Positions 13,301 through 22,499 of a stretch of 64,000 nt of DNA are shown here, piece by piece. Position numbers and translations under genes: made by a program. Positions within the stretch are counted from its first letter, which is position 1. Each line of letters opens with the position of its first letter. The stretch spans positions 9,808,501 to 9,872,500 of the forward strand of contig OX365944.1 in assembly GCA_947247005.1 (NCBI GenBank). Reading direction: 5' to 3'. The notes under the pieces were generated by a model. The model was not told where the DNA came from, searched no databases, and saw only the letters and a list, made by a program, of their open reading frames with translations. Source of the stretch: Spisula solida. Its lineage: Eukaryota; Mollusca; Bivalvia; Venerida; Mactridae.

Positions 13301-16300
13301 ACACTGTCTGTACAAGACCTCTTGTCGTAAGTATATTTGTACAGCTTATCCATATACACTGTCTGTACAAGACCTCTTGTCGTAAGTATATTTGTACAGC
13401 TTATCCATATACACTGTCTGTACAAGACCTCTTGCCGTAAGTATATTTGTACAGCTTATCCATATACACTGTCTGTACAAGACCTCTTGTCGTAAGTATA
13501 TTTGTACAGCTTATCCATATACACTGTCTGTACAAGACCTCTTGTCGTAAGTATATTTGTACAGCTTATCCATATACACTGTCTGTACAAGACCTCTTGT
13601 CGTAAGTATATTTGTACAGCTTATCCATATACACTGTCTGTACAAGACCTCTTGTCGTAAGTATATTTGTACAGCTTATCCATATACACTGTCTGTACAA
13701 GACCTCTTGTCGTAAGTATATTTGTACAGCTTATCCATATACACTGTCTGTACAAGACCTCTTGTCGTAAGTATATTTGTACAGAGTATGGTAAATTATG
13801 TACCAACTATGACTAAACGGTTAGAGGGATGGTGGATGCGATTCTATGTCGCGTCATACAGCAGTCGTTTGTTTTAAAGAGTTACTTTCATAGCTACATT
13901 AAACGCATTTGTTGCGCACAGCATACATGTACAATTATGTAACTTTTCCAGAGCTAGTTAGTCCAGTGTCACAATAATGTAACTATGCGTGAGGTCCTTC
14001 TGATTTTAAAAATACTGCTCTTGGAATAAACTAAAACTAATGTTATTTTAATTCATTTACATACAATGACGTTCTTACTTTAAACGCGAAGCTTTTCGAT
14101 ATTGAGCCAGAGATCAAGCATTTTCTCATGGAGTTCGGTTATAATGGTAACACATATTATGGAACACGCTGTATAAGCACTTGTTTATAAGCGGATTTAG
14201 CTCAGTGGTAACGCACTGGACTGTCAATCCAGAGGTCGTGGGTTCAATCCCCGGCATCGGAACTTGACATTTCTGAAATATTTACAATAGTTCCCGCTGT
14301 ATCTGGCCGTGTGGTCTGCAAAGTATCTGGAAGTGCCAGTAAGCTGTGTATCGGTGCTATACACCGGGCACATTAAAGAACCAGGCTGTCTATTCGAAAT
14401 AAGAGCTAGGTGCACTTCTGCAGCGCCGGACATGCCTGTATCTTATGTCTCTCTCTCCCTTCAGGGGCTTTCTCTCAGTCTGTCCCTCTGGTCAGATCAT
14501 GCTGCACTGGTAGAGGATGCACCTGCGCCCTTGTGGCTGCAACACAATAATATAAAGTGCCTTTGAACGTGTGTTCGCATGAAAAAGGCGCTATATAAAT
14601 CTCGTATAATTTTTTGTTTATATGTATCCATTATTTGTAGACAACAAGCCGGAGGCAATCTGGACGCTGGTACGTTAGTGATGATGATGAAGGAACTAGA
14701 AAAAAGTCAACATGTCCGAGAAGTTGAGGTTGGTCGGTGGTTGCGAATCCAACATGAAATACATTGTGGCTCTGGACATGGTAATTAGTAATACGGTTGT
14801 GGTTAACTTTTGTACACAATGTAGCTCATTTACTCAACTATTTTACTAGTTGTTGAATTAATAACGATGGATCTAGGAGACGAGATTCAAGTATACATAC
14901 GTTCATCGCGTTATTATGAAATTTGACAATTAACACTGTTAACATTTTATATTAAGGTTATGAATTTCAAACATGAACATGTCGTGACGTTTCCAACGTT
15001 TACAACGTCACATCCTCCACATGAGGAGACGCTTTCTGTTACTTGTGAAGGATTAAGTTATTATTGGATTGTAATGAATTTCAGGAAACTGGTTTGGTTA
15101 AATGCCAACCGAATATCAAGGAAAAATAGTTTCAATTTGAATTAAATCGGAATGAAAACAATAACAACATACTGAAATAGTCTAGCATAAAAGTTAAGAA
15201 TCGTTAACAGATTTCAATATTTTCCTTTCGATCAGAGATGAAATTGGTGAAGGACTTGCCACAACTAACAGGACGAGAACAGCCAACCATTGCTATTGTG
15301 ACATCATTATATTGTGAGAAGTTAGCTGTTGACGCCATGATTGACGACAAAACTACATTTGTGAAGTATAAAACTGAAGGTAAGATAGACGGCATTGCCA
15401 TAGTAACACATACAACGTCTAGTACAGTACAGCCTGTGACGTGTTATTATCTGCATTAAACAGCCAATTGTCTTAAACAGATTATAAACGATTTTGAGGT
15501 CGTTCGTGGCAATCTCTTGTTAGATATGGGGAGAAAACTTTCCCAAACATTGTTCAAGTTTTGTATTTGAACAGTGTATCAAAATTTATATGAAACAGGA
15601 AAATGCTTAATTAATCATTGGTTACCGTGCTTGTTTAGGGGTTACAAGGGTAGACAATTCGTACAACCAACGCTAAATTTGATGTGCATGTGCATCATGT
15701 AACATCATGTATGCCCTTTGTTATAGCTAGGCTGCTTAACACAGGTTTCACGGTGTATAAAAAATTGAAATCATTTAATACATAGTATACCACATCAAAA
15801 ACATTTGGGTTTTTTAAAAAATATTATTTAATCCCGTTTTGTGATCGCATTGGCTAAACATTTCCCATTTAGAATCATTGTAATGAAGCTGAAACTATTT
15901 CTCTGTGTCGCATTATTAAGTGACAAAACATCAAGGGCGCGTTCGTAACGCTGTTTCGCACATCCCGGACAGTGGAAAACACTTACGAACAAACCGGAAC
16001 ACTGTTCGGAACATGTTCTTTCTGTGCCCGCCACAGAGGTGGTGCAGCCAGAACATTCACGTGATTACAAGAACAACAATGGCCGCTTGTGTCATAAAAT
16101 AGAATATAATATAATAAATTTATTTTCCAATTATGGGCAAACATTCACATTTAAATATATCCTCATGCATATTCTTCCTCCAATATTACGGGTGCAACTA
16201 CAGTTTTGGTCATCTTAAATATTTTACCTTCTGTTCCGTTTTGTTCGTCAGGTGTTTGGAGTAGAACATTCGGCACTCTGTGCAGCACAGTTCCGTTTTG

Positions 16301-17690
16301 TTCGTAAGTTGTTCGGAGTAGAACATCCCGCACAGTGTGCGGAACAGACGTTACGAACATACCTCAATAAATTCAAACTAATTACGTACTTGTAAGTGCG
16401 ACTTAAGTGAGATATTGTCAACTTTTAAGATCTTGTTATGAATTAACATTTGCCATTCTGGGAAAACAATTTCGCATTACTAAGCCATAAATATATGTTA
16501 CAAAGATAAAAAAAATAGTTCTTCATTTACATCTCATGTGCGCGCATACAGTCAATTTTCGTAACTTCGTATCCAAACTCCTGGTAGTAGTTACCTCCCC
16601 TAGATACATCAACTGAATTGCCGTTATGGGAAATGCGAGTCACATTAATCATCACCATATTTTTCAAACCGCTTTTTAAAATAGAATTCGATCCCGGAGA
16701 TGTTGTAGTCAAAGGGTCCGCCTCGGGAATGGGATACTGCGGGTTGGATATTAGCCCATATCATACCAAAGTCGTTAAAATGATACATGCAGTTACCTTG
16801 CTTTTTGATACTTGGTTTATATGATAGGGAATTCCTCGACATGTCTGTTCAGTGTCAGACAATGGTCTAAATATGACTGAAATACTTCGGGTGGACTAAA
16901 TGGTCAAATGATCAAAAACAAACAGCGAAATAGATTGTTTGTATAAAATAGTGGAATCACGGTATATGTAAACCTGTGATCGCTAGTTCGATTTTTCGCT
17001 CCACTACAATTTACTAGAGGTGTTTGTTTTCGGACTTTAAACCATGATCCCGTGTATGATGCATCGGCACGTTTAAAACAAGGCCCCGTTTCCACAAATA
17101 ACACGTTTTCAGGATCTGGATTAAGCTAAAAAAAGATGCCCTTTAAAATTCATGATTTTTTACTAATGTGAAGCTTGATATTTTTATACGGGTGCATATG
17201 TAATGATATAACCTTCAATTTTAAAGACATCAGAACAAGTCTTTGTACTCAGTTATAAAAATGTTAAGATCATATTAGATTTATTCCTGTTTTAAAACAG
17301 TTTCAGTCTCAAGTACAATAATTCTCATTTGCGACAGATAAATGATGTTTTGAATATTTTGAACATGTTAACTTAAATTGAAGCGGTTTAGGTATTCTGG
17401 ATATGGTTATGGTAAGCATTGCCAAAAGTTAACAAAACATTTCGAAAAAAGGAAATATTTTCAGAATCAATTTTATCCATTTCGGTTAATCCTTTGTGAA
17501 ATCGGAGCCAATGATGCTTTTAGAACCCCGATCATTAGATGTGTGAAACACTATAATGGCCTGCAAATATCTAAAAGGACTAACATTCTTCTGGCGTCCG
17601 TCCATCATGGGTCTCCCGTTGGCGACGGTAAAATAAAAGCAATACGCAACAACATAAATGGTTATCAATTAGTTTAAATCACGGTGCTAG

Positions 17691-17740
<50 letters not shown>

Positions 17741-20700
17741 TCCAATCCATCAATCAATCATTCTAACATTGACATAAGCTTTGTTACTCACGCGTATTTA
17801 TGTTGCAAATACATGTATCATAATATTTTTAAACCGAAACAAAATATTATTGTTCTATGGTGCGTTTATTTAAATGTTTGATTTTTTGTATCTTCAGTTA
17901 GACGTAGCTTTGTAGGTAAGCATAGTACGTCCATCAGCATTTGGTTACATAAGTCATATTCGACTAGTTTACCTTTCGTTTATCTTATGCACCGTTGCAA
18001 ATACTTCATATTACCCACGTACGCAATCCTGACGATATGTGTGCACTTGTCAGGTTCTGAAATATGCACGTTCCTCGTACATATAATGTAATTGAGCCGG
18101 GGTCTGTCATGTTGGCGCTTAATTACGTCATAGAGAAATCTAACAAACATTCCGATAATTATATTAGGCGCCAAGTTGCTTTTGTGACCGCACCTATGCG
18201 CTGCCAACGTCACATTTTTGCCTAAGTTTTTCATTTGCAGGGAAATAAGCATTATTACTATAGACTACGACGTCAATTAACGCCATGAAATTAAATGATA
18301 TTTTATATATGCACGTTTTTATTTGCATACAAAAGCAGTCCTGACATTTGCCAGCGTATGCATGTCTACCTAATGTCATTGAAAACAATACAAACAGTTC
18401 GTCATCTTTTGACGTAAGTGCCAAAATCTCAGACACAGGCTCAAAGTAGTTAGTGATGCGTGTTCTTTCACCATATTTTTGTTTCCTACTGTTTTTCCCA
18501 TATCTCCTGTTTACCATGACGTTGTTAAGACCTTGGTGTGTATACCCCTTAGTAACTGGATTGCTACCTATTGTTGTTGTAACTAAACCTAAGCATCATA
18601 CCAGATTCCGTTTACATCCGAGTTGAACCCTTTTATCAGTTTTATTCTTACCAATATCTCCGAGTTGAACCCTTTTATCAGTTTTGTTCTAGTTTTGCTA
18701 TCTTTACGCACGCTATGTTTCTTATTCTGTCATATAAAGGATGTAACTGATAAAGGTTCACGAGTTTTACATGTATATACATTTTTACAAACTCCTTTAC
18801 AAACGTGTCTTTCCTTATAACATAGATACACACGGTGTTTGATATTCATTATCATAGGCAGATACCATTTAATTGGCACGCATGAATATTCGTAGTAACC
18901 CGTAATTTATCACCGGCGAAATGTTCACACTTAGATGTACTTTCACATACATGTACATGTTCTTGTCACGAGACGAGTAAGTCTTAGTGTCAGTTAAGTG
19001 CTGTCTTAAATAGCTATACATACATGTAGTTACTCATTTGTTCATTTGTAGATGTGGATTTAAATAACACAATCTTGTTTTTTTGCCAAATTCTTCAAGC
19101 ACTAACATGTACAATGTACATGCACATGTTGCTGTAGTGCGGTTATTTATACACTCAAGTATCCATGTTAGTGGCACATCACACTTATGGGTATTTGTGT
19201 GATTACCGACCAGTCAAGCTGAACTTGAATATGCCTCTTGATTGTAAAACAATGTTCATGCTCAGGTCTACTTCATTCTCAAACTTAAAATGCTTCAATT
19301 CGTAAAATGTATTTTAACTGTAATTTACTCTCATGTCTATATTAGATCGATAGCTAAAATGAAAGTAGCGTAATATTTTCTTGAAATGTAAAGATGTTTA
19401 AGTTGTGAAAAATGTAAAGGAACAAACCAGGCTCCGATCTCCCGAAACGTCTCAGTCTGAGCTAAATCTCATCTCTAAAATTGTCATATGTCTTCTTGAT
19501 AATTTCCATGGAAGCAAAATTACAACTTGAAATGGGATTTTTACTTGAGATGCTTCGGGAGATCGGGATCGGTGCACCGGGGAGATCGGGATCGGTGCAC
19601 CGGGGAGATCGGGATCGGTGCACCGGGGAGATCGGGATCGGTGCACCGGGGAGATCGGGATCGGTGCACCGGTTTTCATGCTCAAGTTGAGTTGTGCAGA
19701 AAAAATGTTTTAAAATCACGGGGCCAATAAAGATTCTGCAGCGCTCATAAATAATTCATAATACATGCACTAAAGCTTATTCGTATAGAAAAAGTGTGAC
19801 GTTCTCTGTGATAATACCGTCGTATCAAGTACTCATTATAAGAAAATGTTTCTTTCTATTGCTGTGTGGTTAAGAGCTTAGAATAGTAAGACAGGAGCAA
19901 ATATAGCGTCAAGCTAGCAAGGGTACAATAAGATCGGCAAACATCGTTCGATGTCGTTCCAGCAGTCTTTTTTTAAGTTGGTAAAAGTTTCTCCCCTTTC
20001 GGGGTAGGGGAGAATACTCATTTCTAGGTCGGTAAGAGTTATACTTATAGTATAGGATAATGTGATATTTACAAACATAAATCGGTTTGGTCAACGGTGG
20101 GAAAATTGGTTTTACAAGTCACTTAAACAGATAAGGTCAGTAATATACTCAACACATCACTGATAATTGGTGCACAAAATTGTAATCCACCTTTGTGGAC
20201 TACTGTATACCAAATTTGCCCGCCTTTGACATTATCCTGGGCGCACTATAAGCCAGTCATCTTAGCGTAAAAATAGGATCAACCTAAAAAGAATAGTGCT
20301 CTACGTAACCTTTGTTTCTGGCTATTTCATCATACATAACTCATGCGATAACTTGAAAAATATTACCATGTTTAAGATCACCGCAATTAGGTTAAAGTGA
20401 CTGACCTATATTCAGATGACTTAAATGAGCAAATTTCTAGAGATACCAAGTAATTAAACGCCCTTTTTAAATTAAACAAGCGACACTTAACTTCCAACCA
20501 TGCTGTTAATTGGTGACTTAAACATTCCATTATGTTCAACGTGTCTTTTATTTCTATGTTTTATCAACAGGAGAATCCCAGGTGTATACTGTGGGTACGA
20601 TTGGACGTTTCAAGGTCGTCAGTACAAAGTTGTCCAAACATCGTACATCTAACCAATCTGCAAGGATATCAGCAGAAAATACCATCACACGCATACTAGG

Positions 20701-22148
20701 TACATTTTTATCCCCATTACATTGATCCATAAGCATACACTGTGGTTCGAAAAAGAATACCCTTTTAAAGGTGGTGCCTCACATATTGGCGTATTGCAAA
20801 AATAACATAAATTGTCAAATATTCACGTAATTTTGGTATAGATGCCTGTATATCCCTTAAACAAGCACACTGACATTTAAAATAACTTGCTTTACATCGG
20901 CATTTTGTAGTTATTTAACATTTTTACATCCAAAATTCCATACCTTTAAATATATTTTCAACAATAAGACAACCTAAAGACTAAGAACGCATTTTCAGGT
21001 ACATTGTACATTTTCACTGTTTGGTCTGCTTTCATTCTAAATATTTATACATGTACCAGGTGATATGAATATAGTTCGAGTATTGGTCGCAGAACTGAAT
21101 AACCAAATACTGATATAACTAATTTTTTCAAACATAATCATTTAAGAATAAATTAAAACATACTGGTGTAGTATTCAGTATTGATCTTACTTGACTTAAT
21201 GATAAGGACAACCAGTCAGATGATACCATATTAAACTCTTAGTCAGTAACAGGCGATATGATTGGCTATCCTTATTCTCCAATCAAGATCAATATTGAAT
21301 ACGAAATGACTGATAGATGTTACAATTAGTTAGGAATGTACTCATGTAATCTACACTATATGAGAGTATAAGTGATAAGCTAGTATCCTGAAACGAACAA
21401 TGTATTGTCGTACTTATTGTGTATTACAGGTTCATTTAACAAAGTGGAGCACGTGTTACTGGTAGGTGTCGCTGGAGGTGTTCCTAATTGGTGTAATAGT
21501 TCTAAACACGTTCGACCAGGTGACGTTGTTGTATCCATGACAACGGAAAGAATGGACCCGATGTACATCCATTGTTCAAAAATAGACAATGAATCACGTG
21601 ATAAAGGTTATATATACTCCACGAGATCATTTTCCTGTAGAAATAAAACATTACAAAATGTTTCAATGAGTTTGGAATCCATTGTCAAGACAGAGTGGAG
21701 AAAACCAAGACCCTGGGACGTATACATTGAGGAAGGACTTGCTACTTTAGATAAACAGGAGACTAGTTTTAAACGACCAATAAGCGACCAAACTCAACGA
21801 ATAATGAAGAATGAAGATGGGTCGGAAACCATGTATGAACACCCCATACCAATCACAAAGCAAGATTTTCGACCGGATGTTCCTAATATATGCTTTGGAG
21901 CAATCGGTAGTGGTCGCTTAGTTACCCGTACACAATCGGTCAGAGGTAACTATGCTGCGTATCATAACGTTAAAGCTTTCGATCTTGACTTTGAAGCAGT
22001 ACTAGAGTCACTGGATGGGAATAGAAATGAAAGTTTCCTTGTAATCCGTGGTATATCTGACTATAAGGATGGGAGTGCAAGGGACTGGCAACCTTATTCC
22101 TCGCTCACTGCTGCTGCTTACATGAAAGCCTTAGTCATGGCCCTATAA
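3901..22148 (+). CDS. Methyltransf_FA / winged-helix / nucleosidase (PNP_UDP-type) multidomain protein, 10 exons
   Basis: Proposed coding join: 3901-3928, 5952-6095, 7373-7570, 9584-9849, 11091-11274, 11813-11951, 14641-14780, 15236-15379, 20571-20699, 21430-22148. These give 2091 nt, or 696 residues plus TAA. Every junction is GT-AG and all phases agree. Residues 10-123 are not recognised. Residues 126-273 match the farnesoic-acid O-methyltransferase-type domain (FWVSW, IEVGRG). Residues 274-366 are a basic helical segment that looks like a winged helix. Residues 367-696 form an MTA/SAH-nucleosidase or nucleoside-phosphorylase domain, with GVAGG at 470-474, RPGDVVVS from 486, and RGISDY carrying the likely catalytic Asp668. 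The C-terminal WQPYSSLTAAAY motif is typical of the eukaryotic branch of this family. There is no signal peptide or membrane segment, so it is probably cytosolic or nuclear. Known members of the superfamily cleave N-glycosidic bonds; substrate and role here are inference. The Methyltransf_FA domain is named after a crustacean protein and does not by itself show methyltransferase activity. Exons 2-10 are well supported; exon 1 is tentative. Confidence 0.85.
4352..4378. repeat. (TA)n microsatellite
   Basis: An uninterrupted run of about 13 TA dinucleotides within intron 1 of the nucleosidase gene. Confidence 0.9.
4965..5035. repeat. Short perfect-arm foldback
   Basis: Two 27-bp arms (4965-4991 and 5009-5035) are complementary with one mismatch, around a 17-bp loop. 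Each arm carries CCACGTGAC, so two E-box-like CACGTG sites face each other. It is probably a MITE or foldback remnant. Confidence 0.85.
5952..6095 (+). CDS. Exon 2 of the nucleosidase gene
   Basis: A 144-nt phase 1-1 exon between TGTTTCAG and GTAAGA. It encodes a charged segment starting VVLTAGKRDGKAVVRLDRKH. No known domain was recognised. The reading frame continues into exon 3 without a break. Confidence 0.75.
7373..7570 (+). CDS. Exon 3 of the nucleosidase gene
   Basis: A 198-nt phase 1-1 exon between ATATTTCAG and GTGAGT. The product (EARLEFLAFLVNKE ... KFWFRGKPDG ... FTQYFQDLMSPDNFPK) has the mixed hydrophobic and charged make-up of a folded domain that I do not recognise. Confidence 0.8.
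8576..8661. repeat. Foldback with 17-bp perfect arms
   Basis: AATAACACATAGCTTTG at 8576-8592 is the exact complement of 8645-8661. An inner TAACAGTA/TACTGTTA pair extends the stem. It lies in intron 3 of the nucleosidase gene. Confidence 0.85.
9584..9849 (+). CDS. Exon 4: first half of the Methyltransf_FA domain
   Basis: A 266-nt exon, phase 1 in and phase 0 out, between TTTTACAG and GTAAGT. It encodes the start of the Methyltransf_FA domain: TFMIKAKCDAHIALS, then EVVIGAENNTKSMI and LSGT. These match the family pattern of a conserved KAxxDAHIALS strand followed by an IGxxxNTKS strand. Confidence 0.88.
10891..11041 (+). mobile_element. Foldback MITE family B, copy 1
   Basis: A 151 bp element with inverted ends (GGGGTGGG and CAGTATTGATCTT at left; AAGATCAATATTAAATACCACCCC-type sequence at right). 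The interior shares TAACAGGCGATATGATTGGCT with copy 2 at 21171-21302, which is in the opposite orientation. It is inserted in intron 4, just before the exon 5 acceptor. Confidence 0.75.
11091..11274 (+). CDS. Exon 5: second half of the Methyltransf_FA domain
   Basis: A 184-nt exon, phase 0 in and phase 1 out, between TTTTGCCAG and GTAAGT. It encodes ELRYFWVSWGSNKIEVGRG and FGISSLAVATD, the hallmark second half of the domain. A family B foldback MITE ends only 49 bp upstream of the acceptor. Confidence 0.9.
11668..11762 (+). repeat. Dispersed GCACTCAAC-family repeat, copy in intron 5
   Basis: Contains TGTAATTGTGGTATGTGCTG and CTGTGCTCGGCTGGTTAAGT. Near copies occur at 35030-35110 and 48390-48480, and inverted at 39515-39600. 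It is a short interspersed repeat without obvious ends. Confidence 0.6.
11813..11951 (+). CDS. Exon 6: basic linker and start of the winged-helix segment
   Basis: A 139-nt exon, phase 1 in and phase 2 out. It encodes EVETDYSKKAKKSRMQRQ, then ILWLAKKQRILHCMEDAYP and LSVQDLLS. Its last 37 nt (11915-11951) and the following donor are the first copy of a 34-copy, 55-bp tandem repeat, so part of the coding sequence is itself a minisatellite unit. Confidence 0.85.
11915..13784 (+). repeat. 34-copy, 55-bp minisatellite made of the exon 6 end plus its splice donor
   Basis: Exactly 1870 bp, or 34 units of 55 bp. Each unit reads CTTATCC(C)A..ACACTGTCTG, then ACAAGACCTCTTGTC|GTAAGTATA and TTTGTACAG. 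The first 37 nt of unit 1 are coding sequence in exon 6; every later unit repeats this exon end with a donor of type GTAAGTATA or GTAAGTGTA. The unit closes with TTTGTACAG, a weak acceptor look-alike, so each copy resembles a 37-nt mini-exon bounded by AG and GT. Variation is slight: CCCAA versus CCATA, TGTCG versus TGCCG. Because 55 is not divisible by 3, the reading frame shifts with every unit. Confidence 0.97.
14191..14612 (+). mobile_element. tRNA-derived SINE with conserved core
   Basis: The head resembles tRNA-Asp(GTC): A box TAGCTCAGTGG, anticodon arm CTGGA-CTGTCAA-TCCAG, B box GGTTCAATCC. The acceptor stem cannot pair, so this is not a working tRNA gene. The core holds GGTGCTATACACCGGGCACA and TTAAAGAACCAGG, shared with the SINE at 35565-35820. 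The 3' end (TTTGAACGTGTGT, ATGAAAAAGGCGCTATATAA) matches the 3' end of the LINE at 51340-53080. The core recalls the central domain of bivalve RUDI/Meta-type SINEs; that name is from memory. Confidence 0.85.
14641..14780 (+). CDS. Exon 7: rest of the winged-helix segment
   Basis: A 140-nt exon, phase 2 in and phase 1 out. Joined to exon 6 it reads LLSQQAGGNLDAGTLVMMMK, then a helix (ELEKSQHVREVEV) and GRWLRIQHE. The helix and strand pattern with a closing WLRI strand resembles a winged-helix fold; this is inference from pattern only. The acceptor TTATTTGTAG lies about 30 bp after the tail of a SINE. Confidence 0.8.
15236..15379 (+). CDS. Exon 8: start of the nucleosidase domain
   Basis: A 144-nt phase 1-1 exon between CGATCAG and GTAAGA. 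PTIAIVTSLYCEKLAVDAM is the first strand and helix of MTAN/PNP-type domains, where IAI.(T/C)AL..E..AV is typical. Confidence 0.85.
15941..16358. mobile_element. MITE with long degenerate inverted repeats
   Basis: The left end GTTCGTAACGCTGTTTCGCA pairs with the right end, complement GTTCGTAACGTCTGTTCCGC. Inner CTTACGAACAAA(C/A)CGGAAC motifs repeat on both sides, so the arms span at least 60 bp. No coding capacity; it lies in intron 8 of the nucleosidase gene. Confidence 0.7.
16395..17690. other. Intron 8 sequence without a recognised feature
   Basis: Open frames here (for example 17378-17677) show no domain and no phase-compatible splice pair. A TAGTTCGATTTTTCG stretch near 16990 may be a decayed tRNA-type B box. 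Confidence 0.4.
17691..17761. repeat. (CAAT)n microsatellite
   Basis: About 14 CAAT/ATCA tetranucleotides, with a few interruptions towards the right end. Confidence 0.95.
18618..18688. repeat. 42-bp tandem duplication
   Basis: CCGAGTTGAACCCTTTTATC is repeated after 42 bp within intron 8. Confidence 0.8.
19558..19672. repeat. Five-copy 23-bp GC-rich minisatellite
   Basis: Five near-identical units GATCGGGATCGGTGCACCGG plus GGA, a GC-rich island in AT-rich intron. It is open on both strands (DPDLPGAPIPIS-type peptides) because of the repeat, not because it is coding. Confidence 0.95.
20571..20699 (+). CDS. Exon 9: nucleosidase domain, central strands
   Basis: A 129-nt phase 1-1 exon between TATCAACAG and GTACAT. 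It encodes YTVGTIGRFKVVSTKLSKH followed by a helix ending ENTITRILG. In this family the segment supplies the strand before the GxAGG loop. The intron before it is the longest in the gene (about 5.2 kb). Confidence 0.85.
   Translation, partial: ENPRCILWVRLDVSRSSVQSCPNIVHLTNLQGYQQKIPSHAY
21171..21302 (-). mobile_element. Foldback MITE family B, copy 2
   Basis: GTATTCAGTATTGATCTT pairs with AAGATCAATATTGAATAC at the other end; 132 bp overall. The interior matches copy 1 (10891-11041) in reverse orientation. It lies about 130 bp before the exon 10 acceptor. Confidence 0.78.
21430..22148 (+). CDS. Exon 10: core and C-terminus of the nucleosidase domain
   Basis: The terminal exon begins after TATTACAG and ends with TAA. 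It carries the GVAGG loop, the RPGDVVVS strand, an insert of roughly 100 residues, NICFGAIGSGRLV, the motif AFDLDFEAV where bacterial MTAN has a DME-type sequence, the RGISDY strand with the likely catalytic Asp, and WQPYSSLTAAAYMKALV. Eukaryotic homologues show a similar C-terminal WQPYAAATAAAY-type sequence. Confidence 0.92.
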
Positions 22149-22251
22149 TTTGCTTTTTTTTGCTTCCTCTCTGAACCCATTGTCTGTTGTTTGAATACTT
22201 TGCCTTATATGCTTTGCTGTATGACTATGTTACCTGAACTGTATTGCTGAC

Positions 22252-22257
22252 AATAAA
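22252..22257 (+). terminator. Polyadenylation signal of the nucleosidase gene
   Basis: AATAAA about 104 bp after the TAA stop codon, followed by a GT-rich stretch (TGTTGTTGTGTACAGG) typical of a downstream element. Confidence 0.7.
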
Positions 22258-22342
22258 GCTTTCATACGTCACATGTTGTTGTGTACAGGTTCCTAGATAC
22301 GTCAGTTATTTAAACAAAAACGTTTATTTTACATGGCATGCG

Positions 22343-22497
22343 TCCCGATACACCGCTTCTCAGTTCCATCAGAGAATTAAAACCGACGTAACGCTCGGAC
22401 GGAACTCAGATGTGATGTATCCCGAGTTCCCTGAAAGCATTACATCGGCAACATGAAAAATAGTTCTCTGACAGAACTGAGGAGCGGTGTATCGGGA
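22343..22497. mobile_element. Foldback element just past the nucleosidase gene
   Basis: The left arm TCCCGATACACCGCTTCTCA pairs with the right arm ending GAGCGGTGTATCGGGA; arms are about 37 bp with a few mismatches. Non-coding foldback or MITE. Confidence 0.8.
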
Positions 22498-22499
22498 AA

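Noticed and set aside
11915..13784. CRISPR-like regular array
   Set aside because: Units are contiguous 55-bp copies with no unique spacers, in a eukaryotic intron. It is a minisatellite.
14191..14262. tRNA-Asp(GTC) gene
   Set aside because: The anticodon arm and both internal boxes are present, but the acceptor stem does not pair and a SINE core and LINE-type tail follow.
14960..15145. Open frame between exons 7 and 8 of the nucleosidase gene
   Set aside because: Including it breaks the phase 1 junction of exons 7 and 8, and it shows no domain.
17378..17677. 99-residue plus-strand frame
   Set aside because: No recognisable domain and no phase-compatible splice sites; in an intron of the nucleosidase gene.
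18194..18517. 107-residue minus-strand frame
   Set aside because: No domain, no splice context, and it lies antisense within a 5 kb intron.
19452..19730. Four overlapping open frames of 67-85 residues
   Set aside because: All arise from the five-copy 23-bp repeat.
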